From Streptomyces griseorubiginosus (GTDB taxonomy: Bacteria > Actinomycetota > Actinomycetes > Streptomycetales > Streptomycetaceae), in NCBI RefSeq assembly GCF_017614965.1, contig NZ_WVUG01000020.1:1-53679 (forward strand): DNA of 53,679 nt. The letters run 5' to 3'. Both the position numbers and the translations under genes were made by a program. The notes under the pieces were generated by a model. That model was given only the letters and a program-made list of their open reading frames with translations, searched no databases and was not told the origin of the DNA. Position 1 is the stretch's first letter, and each line of letters opens with the position of its first letter. Of this stretch, positions 1 through 8,961 are shown piece after piece.

Positions 1-1
1 C

Positions 2-559
2 CTCCTGACCGGCTCCCACCTCGACGTCCCCGCCCTGCGCCGGGCCGTCGGCACCTCGGCGCCGCTGCAACTGCGTTCCGCCGAACGCGCCCGCTACGCC
101 GACTCCCCGCTCCAGTCCGGCGCGGAACACGTCTACACGGCGGCGGTGGCGGCGGGCGCGGGCTACGCCGTCCTGTCCCTCCTCCTCACGCTCCTGCGTA
201 CGTCCCCCGAACGCACGGCCCTGCTGGCGCGGTTGCGCACGATGGGCCTCCCCCGTTCCGCCGGCCGTCGTCTGCTCGTCCTGGAGTCCCTGCCGCAGGC
301 GGGGCTGGCGGCGCTGGGCGGAACCCTGACGGGCTGGGCGACGATCCGGCTCCTGTCCCCGGGGCTGGACCTGACGACGGTGGCGGTGGCCGGCCACCAA
401 GCCCCGGTCGGAGACGCGGCGTTGCGCACGGACGTCTTCTCCCTGGTCCTCCCGGCGGTCACGATCGTGCTGGTGACGGTGGGAGTGGCGGGAGTCCAGG
501 CGTGGTGGACGGGGCGGCGCGGGACGGTCGGAGAGTTGCGGGCGGGGGATGCGCGATGA
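2..559 (+). CDS. ABC transporter permease, FtsX/MacB type (3' part only)
   Basis: The reading frame is open from the window edge, so only the C-terminal ~185 residues are seen. It shows the final part of an FtsX-like permease: a membrane segment (AAVAAGAGYAVLSLLLTLL), the conserved cytoplasmic loop RTMGLPRSAGRRLLVLES typical of MacB/FtsX C-terminal domains, a second hydrophobic stretch, and a last helix (LVLPAVTIVLVTVGVAG) followed by basic residues. The stop falls inside the start region of the downstream ATPase gene, so the two probably form one exporter operon. Substrate is unknown. The true start lies outside the window. Confidence 0.85.
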   Translation, partial: LLTGSHLDVPALRRAVGTSAPLQLRSAERARYADSPLQSGAEHVYTAAVAAGAGYAVLSLLLTLLRTSPERTALLARLRTMGLPRSAGRRLLVLESLPQAGLAALGGTLTGWATIRLLSPGLDLTTVAVAGHQAPVGDAALRTDVFSLVLPAVTIVLVTVGVAGVQAWWTGRRGTVGELRAGDAR

Positions 560-683
560 GTGGTGGCCTTCGGATGACGAGCGGTGGCCTTCGGACGGTG
601 AGTGGTGGCCTTCGGATGACGAGCGGTGGCCTTCGGACGGCGAGTGGTGGCCTTCGGATGACGAGTGGTGCCCTTCGGATACC
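558..683 (+). repeat. Six tandem 21-bp repeats between permease and ATPase
   Basis: Six head-to-tail 21-bp units alternate between two variants (GAGTGGTGGCCTTCGGATGA and GAGCGGTGGCCTTCGGACGG, each plus one base), with a degenerate last copy. In the frame of the downstream ATPase they would encode the heptads EWWPSDD / ERWPSDG. Because the unit is a multiple of three, all frames stay open across it. The array starts right at the permease stop and ends about 25 bp before the likely ATPase start, so it may be an untranslated spacer or an acidic, Trp-rich N-terminal extension. Confidence 0.9.
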
Positions 684-707
684 GACGCCGACAGCTGGGA
701 GCGTGTG

Positions 708-1664
708 ATGACAGGGACCGACCCCACCCTCGCCGATCTCGCGGCCCGCGCCCGGTCCGCCCGTGAGCAGCCCGTCTACGGCCAGGACGCGCTCATCACC
801 TGCGACCGGCTGGTCCGCGTCTTCTCCACGGACGGCATCGAGGTCCAGGCGCTGCAAGGCCTCGACCTCCTCGTGCGGGAGGGCGAACTGATGGCGCTGG
901 TGGGCGCGTCCGGCAGCGGCAAGTCCACCCTCATGAACATCCTCGCCGGCCTCGACACCCCCACGGCCGGAGCCGCCCGCGTCGCCGGGCAGGATCTCCT
1001 CACGATGACCGCGAAGGACCGCCTCACCTACCGCCGCAGCACCGTCGGCTTCGTCTGGCAGCAGACCTCCCGCAACCTCCTCCCCTACCTCACCGCGGCC
1101 CAGAACATCGCCCTCCCGATGCAGCTGGCCGGCCCGGGCAAGCGCCGTAAGCAGGCCGAACGCGCCCTCGAACTCCTGGAGTTGCTGGAGATCCCCGACT
1201 GCGCGGACCGCCGCCCGCACCAGCTCTCCGGCGGCCAGCAGCAACGCGTGGCGATCGCCGTGGCCCTCGCCAACGACCCCGCGGTCCTGCTCGCCGACGA
1301 ACCCACCGGTGAACTCGACTCCCACACCGCCGAGCAGGTCTTCGCCGCGTTCCGCACCGCGAACGAGCGCCTCGGCACGACCATCGTGATCGTCACCCAC
1401 GACCAGGCCGTGGCCGGGGAGGTCCGCCGCACGGTCGCCATCCGCGACGGCCGCACCTCCACGGAGGTCCTGCGCCGCAGCGAGGTCGACGAGACGACCG
1501 GCCACGAGACGGTGGTCGCCCGCGAGTACGCCATGCTGGACCGGGCCGGCCGCCTCCAGCTCCCGGCCGAGTACACACAGGCCCTGGGCATGCGCGACCG
1601 CGTGGCCCTCGAACTGGAACCGGACCACATCGCCGTATGGCCGGACGACAGCGACCGGAAGTGA
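708..1664 (+). CDS. ABC transporter ATP-binding protein with AbrB-like C-terminal tail
   Basis: LolD/MacB-type ATPase of 318 aa that would energise the upstream FtsX permease. Visible motifs: Walker A GASGSGKST, Q-loop region, signature LSGGQQQR, Walker B VLLADEPT, and the H-loop histidine in VIVTHD. After the ATPase domain there is an unusual ~55-residue tail, LDRAGRLQLPAEY...LGMRDRVALELEPD, that looks like an AbrB/SpoVT (MazE-type) swapped-hairpin strand pattern. The ATG at 708 is preferred because a GGGAG sits about 8 nt upstream. An ATG at 549, overlapping the permease stop, would add 53 residues of WWPSDDE heptads; that start cannot be excluded. Confidence 0.85.
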   Translation: MTGTDPTLADLAARARSAREQPVYGQDALITCDRLVRVFSTDGIEVQALQGLDLLVREGELMALVGASGSGKSTLMNILAGLDTPTAGAARVAGQDLLTMTAKDRLTYRRSTVGFVWQQTSRNLLPYLTAAQNIALPMQLAGPGKRRKQAERALELLELLEIPDCADRRPHQLSGGQQQRVAIAVALANDPAVLLADEPTGELDSHTAEQVFAAFRTANERLGTTIVIVTHDQAVAGEVRRTVAIRDGRTSTEVLRRSEVDETTGHETVVAREYAMLDRAGRLQLPAEYTQALGMRDRVALELEPDHIAVWPDDSDRK

Positions 1665-1676
1665 GGCGGTGGACGG

Positions 1677-2348
1677 TCAGCGGACGCTGACGTCGAGCGC
1701 GCCGAGTCCCGCCCGCCGTACGGCGATCGACCCGTACGGGGTCCGCAGCCGCAGCCACGCCCCCGACGAGAACAACGCCGGCTCGGTGCCCCCGGCGCGC
1801 AGGAACCCCAGGGACTGGGCCGCGTGCACGGCCCGTACCGGAAGGTGGGTGTCTCCGGCCGTGCGGGACCATATCTCCCGCCCGATCCGGTCGAGTTCGG
1901 CCCGGTTACGCCGCTCGGGCGCCAACTCCTCGGTCCGGGACCGGAATTCGGCGACCGCGGCGGACACCATGGCCCGCAGCGCGTCCGGCGCCGGCAGTCC
2001 CGGCTCGGGCCGCCAGCCACCGCGCGGGGGCAGCACTCCCGCCCACGGCGGCCCGGTCACCGCGTCCGGGACGACGGCCGTGGCCGCCGACTCGTCCACG
2101 GATTCCAGGAGTTCACCCGCGGAGACGGTCACGTCCAGGGTGACGTCCAGCCCGTTCTCGTACGGCTTCGCGAGCCGCACCGCGCGGATCGCCAGCACCT
2201 CGAAGGACGGCGGCCGCCCGAAGACGGCCAGCGCGGTGCCGGCGGCCTGCAGACGGACAGCGGCCCCGCGGTCGTAGTGCAGCAGCCGGGAGAGGAAGGC
2301 CGCGAGGTCCGCGGCCTCCCCCTCGTCGGCGAGGTGGAGCACCGTCAT
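1677..2348 (-). CDS. Conserved hypothetical protein, ettA operon
   Basis: 223-aa protein of unknown function. The ATG at 2348 overlaps the stop of the upstream thioesterase gene in an ATGA arrangement, so translation is likely coupled, and the gene is third in the ettA - thioesterase - this gene operon. No signal peptide or membrane helix is visible. It has a mixed alpha/beta look with an Arg/Glu-rich helix near the C-terminal third (AVAEFRSRTEELAPERRNR) and ends in a beta-rich tail. It converges on the ABC ATPase with a 12-bp gap. I do not recognise the family. Confidence 0.7.
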   Translation of the reverse strand: MTVLHLADEGEAADLAAFLSRLLHYDRGAAVRLQAAGTALAVFGRPPSFEVLAIRAVRLAKPYENGLDVTLDVTVSAGELLESVDESAATAVVPDAVTGPPWAGVLPPRGGWRPEPGLPAPDALRAMVSAAVAEFRSRTEELAPERRNRAELDRIGREIWSRTAGDTHLPVRAVHAAQSLGFLRAGGTEPALFSSGAWLRLRTPYGSIAVRRAGLGALDVSVR

Positions 2349-2752
2349 GCGGCGACGGCCTCGTCGTCGTCCCGGTACTCGCTGAGGAACTCGCGCTCCT
2401 CGGCGGTGAGCCGGCGCGGCCGCTCGTGCTCGAAGTCGAACGGCACGACCACCGTCGAGGCGCGCACGTAGACCAGGTCGTCGTCCTTCACCTCGTAGGC
2501 GATGGTGAAGGACGCGGCCCGGATCTCCGTGACCCACAGCTCGATGTCCACCGGGTGGTGCCGGTGGACGAGCTGGCGCTTGTAGTCGATCTCATGGCGC
2601 GCCACCACGGACCCCTGCTTGAAGTCCTTCTCCGGCCGGAACAGGAAGTCGATACGGGCTTCCTCCAGGTACCGGATGAAGACGGCGTTGTTGACATGGC
2701 CGTAGGCGTCCATGTCCGACCAGCGCAGGGGGCAGCGGTAGATGTGGCGCAA
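2345..2752 (-). CDS. Acyl-CoA thioesterase, 4HBT / YbgC-like hot-dog fold
   Basis: 135-aa single hot-dog-domain protein. It carries the signature WSDMDAYGHVNNAVFIRYLE, in which the Asp and the HVNN segment form the 4-hydroxybenzoyl-CoA thioesterase type active site, followed by EEARIDFL at the start of the central helix. Expected reaction is hydrolysis of an acyl-CoA thioester in the cytoplasm; the substrate is not evident. The start lies 6 bp after the ettA stop and the 3' end overlaps the next gene by 4 nt, so it is the middle gene of a tight operon. Confidence 0.85.
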   Translation of the reverse strand: MRHIYRCPLRWSDMDAYGHVNNAVFIRYLEEARIDFLFRPEKDFKQGSVVARHEIDYKRQLVHRHHPVDIELWVTEIRAASFTIAYEVKDDDLVYVRASTVVVPFDFEHERPRRLTAEEREFLSEYRDDDEAVAA

Positions 2753-2758
2753 GACCGA

Positions 2759-4423
<1,665 letters not shown>

Positions 4424-4464
4424 GAGAAACCGTCCGGCAGCTTGAAATCTGGCAGTGGGCAGAT

Positions 4465-4535
4465 ACACCCCATCTTGCCTGACCGCCACCCCTGGGGGGA
4501 AACGCGTATGGTCGGGCGGCTCTGACCTGGGGGTT
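4465..4535. repeat. Putative attL of the integrated element
   Basis: 71-bp sequence repeated in the same orientation at 15522-15592 with 63 of 71 identical positions. The longest identical blocks are 15, 15 and 14 bp. It lies 42 bp upstream of the ettA start, within its leader or promoter. The two copies flank a complete set of AICE genes with int adjacent to the right copy, which is the layout of attL/attR. Distance between equivalent bases is 11,057 bp, a normal AICE size. The mismatches are unusual for an att pair, so the exact crossover is not resolved. Confidence 0.75.
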
Positions 4536-4671
4536 CGTTGCTGGCGGCCGTGGCTCGACTGTCACTGTCGGTCGTCGTCGAGTGCCCTCGGGGGGCGTCG
4601 GACGGCCCAGGGACGGCCCAGGCAACAGCCGTCTCACGTCTGTGCACGGGCGGGCAGCGACAGCCCTGCGA

Positions 4672-5298
4672 TCACTCCAGGGGTACGGGAGCGATCGGGA
4701 GCTGTTCGCTGTACGGCCACGTGAACGTGCGGTCGGGTTCGAGGTGAGCCTCTCCCCAGTAGATGACGTGGATACCCCCCTCCACGTCGGCCGTGAAGAA
4801 CACGCATACGAGCTTGGTGGAGGCTCCGAGTTCCTCGAACGCCTCGTGCAGGTCGACGTACTCCTCCGTCGTGAGGTCGTCGTCGAGCTCGAACAGTCCC
4901 TCTGGCGACTGCGGTCCGTGCGCCCGGAACAGTCGCCGCCGCGTAGGGGAAGCATTGGAGGGCAGTCGGGCACGATCGAGCGCCCTCGGCCGGTCCGCGT
5001 ATCTATAGGGGAAGAGGGCGTGCTCGTTGATCACCGCGTACTCGTATCCGCGTACGTCACGCACAGACTCACCGAGCTCTCGCGCCATGTCGGCCAGGTT
5101 CTCGCGCACAGCCTCCGCGAGAGTGACCCCGTACGGACTTCGCTTCTTCAGCCCAGCCGTGAGATGCGTGGCGTGAGCCTTCGCATGCGCCTTGGCCAGC
5201 TGTACAGGGACCAGTTCAGCGAGCCTGCCGGCCTGCTGCCCGAACCGCTCCACAGCCCAAGCCGAAGGCCTGCCCCGCCTGTCATCTGCTCCAGCCAT
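4672..5298 (-). CDS. Hypothetical protein, AICE cargo
   Basis: 208-aa protein of unknown function at the left end of the element, divergent from the ParA-like gene. The ATG at 5298 has a strong GGGGAGGGG ribosome site; an upstream ATG at 5361 has none and is rejected. The N-terminal third is Arg/Ala-rich and helical, the middle has a Pro-poor basic stretch (PTRRRLFRAHGPQ), and the C-terminal half is acidic (FELDDDLTTEEYVDLHEAFEE) and ends in a beta-rich segment (KLVCVFFTADVEGGIHVIYW). No membrane helix or catalytic motif is recognised. Position suggests it belongs with the adjacent cargo rather than with transfer functions. Confidence 0.65.
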   Translation of the reverse strand: MAGADDRRGRPSAWAVERFGQQAGRLAELVPVQLAKAHAKAHATHLTAGLKKRSPYGVTLAEAVRENLADMARELGESVRDVRGYEYAVINEHALFPYRYADRPRALDRARLPSNASPTRRRLFRAHGPQSPEGLFELDDDLTTEEYVDLHEAFEELGASTKLVCVFFTADVEGGIHVIYWGEAHLEPDRTFTWPYSEQLPIAPVPLE

Positions 5299-5568
5299 GC
5301 AGCGCCCCTCCCCCGATCGTCCGCCTATCAACTGTGTGACAGGCGGAGGAAGCACCCACAAGGGAGCGATCTAGCCACACCAGGGCGTTGGGCCCATGCG
5401 TACGACGTCGCGCGGGCCTGCGGTGGGCAGCCCAGCCCGTCAACAGCCGCACACGAGTCCACAGACAGAATTCTGGTTTCACCGCGCTAGGACCGGCAAC
5501 CAGGGCTACGATAACCGGACGAGCCGCGCCAAGACTCATAACCTGAGTCGCGAATTACGGGGGGACCC
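5299..5568. promoter_or_regulatory. Divergent promoter region of AICE cargo genes
   Basis: 270 bp between the divergent orphan gene and the ParA-like gene. It is noticeably richer in A/T toward the ParA side and contains TACGATAAC about 60 bp upstream of the GTG start, a possible -10 element, but no convincing -35 partner. No protein-coding signal is seen. Confidence 0.4.
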
Positions 5569-6618
5569 GTGGCAAAGATCATCGCCATGTTTAATAACAA
5601 GGGTGGCGTAAGCAAGACGACCACGTGCTTCAACCTTTCCTGGATGCTTGCTCAGCGGGGAAAGACTGTAATCATGGTCGACGCGGATCCACAGTGCAAT
5701 CTCACAGGCATGGTTTTGGATCTCACTCAAGTCGACGCGCTCGACAAGTTCTACCTGGAGAACCCCAATCAGAACCTTCGCGACGCCCTTGACCCGGCTT
5801 TCCAGTCTCGCCCTCGCCCTCTCGTCCCGGTAGAGTGCGTACCGGTTTCCGGACGGGACGGATTGTTTCTCATTCCTGGACACGTTGGACTAGCTGAGGA
5901 CGAAGTTTCTCTCGGCGTTGCCCAGCAACTCTCTGAATCAATCCAAGCACTCAAGAACCTGCCGGGTAGCTTCTCTCACCTATTTCAAATCACGGCAGAG
6001 AAATACAAGGCAGATTACGTAATCCTCGACTTGAGTCCGGGACTTGGCTCCATTAACCAAAACCTCGTATCCATTTCCGATTACTTCATCGTCCCGGCAA
6101 GCCCAGACGTATTTTCTGTCATGGCAATGGATTCCCTGGCTCGCGTATTGCCGAAATGGATTCGTTGGGCAGAACGTGCCGCAGAGTTGGATGCCCTAGC
6201 AAAGGCCGACTATGTATTCCCTCGTCCGAAGCTGAAGTTCCTGGGCACGATCGTGCAGCGGTATCGCCTCAAGAATGGGGCCCCCACAATCGCCTTCCAG
6301 GAATACTTCGACGCCCTGGACGGCGCCATCAAGGACACATTGGTCCCTGCCCTACGATCCAGCAACCTAATGTTCGACGACTCGCTCTACAGCGGCGTAG
6401 GGGAAGAGCCTCCTTACAGGCTGGCGTCAATTCCGGACTTCAATACACTGATTGCCAACTCGCAACAAAGTCGAAAGCCTGTCTTCGAGCTTACACAGCA
6501 AGACGTCGGGCGCGGCGGCAGCGTGTGGGAACTCACAGCTGTCAATATCCAGAAGTTCCGCGACACTTTCGACAGCTTGGCCAGTCGCGTGGAGTCGCTG
6601 ACAGAGCAGGAAGCGTAA
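5569..6618 (+). CDS. ParA/MinD-like P-loop ATPase
   Basis: 349-aa cytoplasmic ATPase of the ParA/Soj superfamily. It has the deviant Walker A NNKGGVSKTTT at residues ~9-19 (signature lysine KGGVxKT), the Walker A' VDADPQCNLTG at ~42-52, and the Walker B YVILDLSPGLGS around residue 155. GTG start at 5569 follows a GGGGGGA ribosome site. The stop overlaps the ATG of the HEPN-like gene by one base (TAATG), so the two are translationally coupled. There is no ParB-like gene nearby. Members of this family paired with effector genes also occur in defence contexts, so a partition role is not assumed. GC is well below that of neighbouring backbone genes, which suggests recent acquisition. Confidence 0.85.
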   Translation: MAKIIAMFNNKGGVSKTTTCFNLSWMLAQRGKTVIMVDADPQCNLTGMVLDLTQVDALDKFYLENPNQNLRDALDPAFQSRPRPLVPVECVPVSGRDGLFLIPGHVGLAEDEVSLGVAQQLSESIQALKNLPGSFSHLFQITAEKYKADYVILDLSPGLGSINQNLVSISDYFIVPASPDVFSVMAMDSLARVLPKWIRWAERAAELDALAKADYVFPRPKLKFLGTIVQRYRLKNGAPTIAFQEYFDALDGAIKDTLVPALRSSNLMFDDSLYSGVGEEPPYRLASIPDFNTLIANSQQSRKPVFELTQQDVGRGGSVWELTAVNIQKFRDTFDSLASRVESLTEQEA

Positions 6619-7223
6619 TGGCAACTCGCCGCTTCCCTGAATTCGAGCGAGAGATAAAGCGTGCGCGTGACCTGGTAGGGATCGGACAGTCACTGTCATC
6701 GATCACGAATGGCCTCATAGGAGGCGAAGATCACTTTCGATCGGCCCTGGTGCATGCCGTAGCCGCTCTAGATTCATACGTCCACGGTGTGGTGCTTGAC
6801 CGCGCTGTCGACATCTTGATGGGACGACTCAAAGTTGCCGCGTCGTCGAAAGTCGGCTTGAGCTTCGCGACTATCGGGCAGATTATGTCAGCAGGGCCAT
6901 CCGGAAGTGCCGCTATCGAGCTGGCCGCTCGCACTTACGTGGCAGAGCGCCTCGGGCTTGAAACATACCAGCGCCCAGATGACATTGCGTCAGCCCTTTC
7001 AATGGTGGGGATTCCAAAGATCTGGTCGACAGCTTTCCCCAACGACGCCCACTCACAGAAGACCGCCTTGGGTGTGGTCGTAAGTCGGCGAAATCGAATA
7101 GTGCATCAATGCGACCTCGATCCACTGCCAGGGGGCACTACCACGCCAATCACGTCGACTGATGCGCTCGACGCCATAACCACGATTGAGCATATCGTTA
7201 CGATGCTGGACCAGAACTGCTGA
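6618..7223 (+). CDS. HEPN-domain-like protein (candidate RNase effector)
   Basis: 201-aa, largely helical protein coupled to the ParA-like gene by a one-base overlap. Early on it shows GGEDHFRSALVHAVAALDSY, a pattern like the first helix pair of RiboL-PSP-type HEPN proteins. Near the C terminus it has VVVSRRNRIVHQCD, which matches the HEPN Rx4-6H ribonuclease motif (Arg-Asn ... His). HEPN proteins of this type are commonly metal-independent RNases in toxin or anti-phage systems. The family call rests on this motif and fold pattern only and is tentative. A long upstream in-frame extension (from 6156) overlaps the ATPase and is rejected. Confidence 0.6.
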   Translation: MATRRFPEFEREIKRARDLVGIGQSLSSITNGLIGGEDHFRSALVHAVAALDSYVHGVVLDRAVDILMGRLKVAASSKVGLSFATIGQIMSAGPSGSAAIELAARTYVAERLGLETYQRPDDIASALSMVGIPKIWSTAFPNDAHSQKTALGVVVSRRNRIVHQCDLDPLPGGTTTPITSTDALDAITTIEHIVTMLDQNC

Positions 7224-7234
7224 CGAAAATCCGA

Positions 7235-7402
7235 GGTCGGTGGAGCGACTTTGGCCGGGAGCTGCTTTGGCGCGAGTGATCATGGCCCCGTAAGCTTCCG
7301 GCGCGTCGGGCAGTCTGTGGACCTGCCCGTTAAAGCACGACGTTGGGGCCATGATCTTCGAGGCTCGCGCCAAAGTGGCTGGCTAAAGTCGCGGAGCCGA
7401 CC
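7235..7402. repeat. 168-bp nested inverted repeat
   Basis: The 333-bp intergenic stretch 7224-7556 has no gene. It holds a large imperfect palindrome: left arm 7235-7289 pairs with right arm 7345-7402. Shared blocks are GGTCGG, GCGACTTT, CTTTGGCGCGAG and GATCATGGCCCC, each read on the opposite strand in the other arm. The 55-nt centre contains a further hairpin with arms CGGGCAG and CTGCCCG. It lies between the convergent HEPN-like and Nudix genes. Possible roles are a single-strand origin, a structured RNA or a bidirectional terminator. The remainder, 7403-7556, shows nothing clear apart from GC-rich short repeats. Confidence 0.8.
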
Positions 7403-7556
7403 GCCCCAGCCACAGAGGGTGTCTCCCATCTCATGCCCGCAGCTCGCCAGCGCGCCGCCTTGGCGCGGCCAGCCGGGGCGAAGACAGAGGCAGGCCGCGC
7501 CGTCGAGGCGGCGCGCGCCCGCGCCGTGCGCGGGCCTTGATGAAGTAGGGAAAGTC

Positions 7557-7982
7557 TTATCCCGCTGAGATGAGGCGCTTGCCGTCGTGGCTCCGTACGT
7601 GCGGGCCGTTGCCGTCCAAGGCGTCCAAGAGCCTGATCGCGAAGACCTCGGCCATGCGCTCCGCGACCTCGTCAGGCGTGAGCCATGCGACGGCCGTCGA
7701 CTCGCTCGATGTCCGCTCGATGCCGCCGGAGGGCTTACAGCGGAAGACCAGGGCCACGATGCCTCGGGTCGTGTTCTTGTAGACGCCGGTGAGCTCGTCC
7801 ACCTCGACCTGGATGCCGGTCTCCTCCAAGACCTCGCGGGCAACACCCGCTTCGGGGGTCTCGTCGAGTTCGAGTACGCCGCCGGGGAGCTCCCAAGTGC
7901 CGTTGTCGGCGCGGCGGATCGCCAGGAGGCGGCCGTCATCGCGTACCACCACTCCGGCCACAGATACGGAGTGCAGCGGCAT
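7557..7982 (-). CDS. Nudix hydrolase, pSAM2 Pif-like
   Basis: 141-aa Nudix protein. The Nudix box is complete: GVLELDETPEAGVAREVLEE followed by TGI fits Gx5Ex7REUxEExGU. The start is taken as ATG at 7982 (MPLHSVSVAG) with AAGG upstream; ATGs at 8012 and 8024 are in frame and overlap the operator, so a leaderless start there is possible. pSAM2 carries a Nudix protein, Pif, that blocks redundant transfer into cells already holding the element, next to korSA; the same position here suggests the same immunity role. Nucleotide substrate unknown. It is divergent from the GntR gene, with a KorSA-type operator between them. Confidence 0.85.
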   Translation of the reverse strand: MPLHSVSVAGVVVRDDGRLLAIRRADNGTWELPGGVLELDETPEAGVAREVLEETGIQVEVDELTGVYKNTTRGIVALVFRCKPSGGIERTSSESTAVAWLTPDEVAERMAEVFAIRLLDALDGNGPHVRSHDGKRLISAG

Positions 7983-8006
7983 CGACGACCTTGCTTCCCG
8001 TGATGT

Positions 8007-8022
8007 ACTCATGTACAGGAGC
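8007..8022. promoter_or_regulatory. KorSA-type operator, site 1
   Basis: ACTCATGTACAGGAGC, an imperfect palindrome lying 21 bp before the GntR gene and over the candidate upstream starts of the Nudix gene. It matches sites at 8875 and 8911, so the GntR protein probably controls its own gene and the Nudix gene here. Confidence 0.7.
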
Positions 8023-8042
8023 ATAGGAGGCAGAGAAGGACT

Positions 8043-8822
8043 ATGGGAACCGCAGTAGGAGGAGAGCGGTCCGTACCTCGGTACGTACAGATCGCCGAGG
8101 AGATCGTCCAGCAGATCCGGGCGGGCATCATCAAGCCTGGTGACATGGTGCCGAGCGAGTCGGAACTCGTCGAGCGCTACAACGTCTCCGGCGGCACGAT
8201 CCGCAAGGCCATGGTCGAGGTGCGCGCGAGCGGACTCGTCGAGACCAGGCACGGCAAGGGCTCGATCGTGAAGGATCGGCCGCCGGTACGGCACCGCTCC
8301 TCCGATCGCTTCCGGCGCTCGCTTCGCCAGGGCGGCAAGGCCGCGTACCTCGCCGAGTCCGCACAGTCCGGCGCCACGGCCAAGGTGAGCGTCCTCTACA
8401 TCGGCCCGATGGAGGCCCCGGAGGATGCTGCCCAGCGTTTGGGAGTCCCCGCCGGCACCCAGGTGCTCGCCCGGCGGCGGCTCTACTTCCGCAACGGCAC
8501 ACCCGTCGAGACCGCGACGTCGTACCTCCCGTGGGACGTCGTCAAGGAGATCCCGGAGCTGTTCGCCGAGAACCCCGGCGGCGGTGGCATCTACGCCCGA
8601 CTCGAGGACCACGGACACGAGTTCGCGGAGTTCGTCGAGACGCTGCAGGCGCGTCCGGCCTCCAAGGCGGAGGCATCCGAGCTGGCGCTCAGCCCCGGTG
8701 CGCCGGTAGTTCACCTGATCCGTGAGGCCCGTACGACCGAGGGTCTCGTGGTCGAGGTCTGCGACACGCTCATGGCCGCTGACCAGTTCGTTTTCGAGTA
8801 CCGGATCCCCGCCGCCGACTGA
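8043..8822 (+). CDS. korSA: GntR-family repressor, KorSA-like
   Basis: 259-aa regulator with an N-terminal GntR winged helix (PRYVQIAEEIVQQIRAGIIK ... VPSESELVERYNVSGGTIRKAM) and a C-terminal UTRA-type effector domain. In pSAM2, KorSA represses pra and its own gene, keeping the element integrated. Here identical palindromes lie before this gene and before the Pra-like gene, which fits. ATG start has AGAAGGA upstream. The gene stands first in a plus-strand run that leads to the transfer genes. The symbol is given by homology of position and family. Confidence 0.85.
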   Translation: MGTAVGGERSVPRYVQIAEEIVQQIRAGIIKPGDMVPSESELVERYNVSGGTIRKAMVEVRASGLVETRHGKGSIVKDRPPVRHRSSDRFRRSLRQGGKAAYLAESAQSGATAKVSVLYIGPMEAPEDAAQRLGVPAGTQVLARRRLYFRNGTPVETATSYLPWDVVKEIPELFAENPGGGGIYARLEDHGHEFAEFVETLQARPASKAEASELALSPGAPVVHLIREARTTEGLVVEVCDTLMAADQFVFEYRIPAAD

Positions 8823-8874
8823 CGCGCGCTCAACTCTCCGCAGCCCGTCGCGAGTTCTTCTTCGCGCCCGGTTG

Positions 8875-8890
8875 ACTCATGTACAGGAGT
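8875..8890. promoter_or_regulatory. KorSA-type operator, site 2
   Basis: ACTCATGTACAGGAGT, flanked by G and C so that GACTC...GAGTC forms the outer arms. TTGACT at 8872-8877, which could serve as a -35 element, overlaps the left arm, so bound repressor would block transcription of the Pra-like gene. Confidence 0.75.
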
Positions 8891-8910
8891 CAGGCACTCT
8901 TCTTCATATC

Positions 8911-8926
8911 ACTCATATACATGAGT
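8911..8926. promoter_or_regulatory. KorSA-type operator, site 3
   Basis: ACTCATATACATGAGT, the most symmetric copy, 20 bp downstream of site 2 and 36 bp before the Pra-like gene start. Two tandem operators here against one before the repressor gene suggest tighter control of replication and transfer functions. Confidence 0.75.
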
Positions 8927-8961
8927 GACGGAGTCCAGCATCTCTACAGGAGTGATCTGCT

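Noticed and set aside
459..1628. Long minus-strand frame with RRPPL repeats
   Set aside because: Antisense reading of the 21-bp array and ABC ATPase; no ribosome site and no family pattern.
4465..4535. The 71-bp repeats as two copies of a riboswitch or promoter element unrelated to integration
   Set aside because: The right copy faces into the int terminator with no gene to control, and the copies sit exactly at both ends of the AICE. Kept only as a minor alternative.
5569..6618. ParA-like gene as a plasmid-type parAB partition locus
   Set aside because: No ParB-like gene or parS-like repeats nearby; it is coupled to a HEPN-like gene instead.
6156..7223. Longer 355-aa form of the HEPN-like protein
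   Set aside because: The first 154 residues overlap the ParA-like gene in another frame; the ATG at 6618 overlapping its stop explains the gene better.
8942..8953. A fourth KorSA operator half (CTCTACAGGAGT)
   Set aside because: It coincides with the ribosome site of the Pra-like gene and lacks the left arm.
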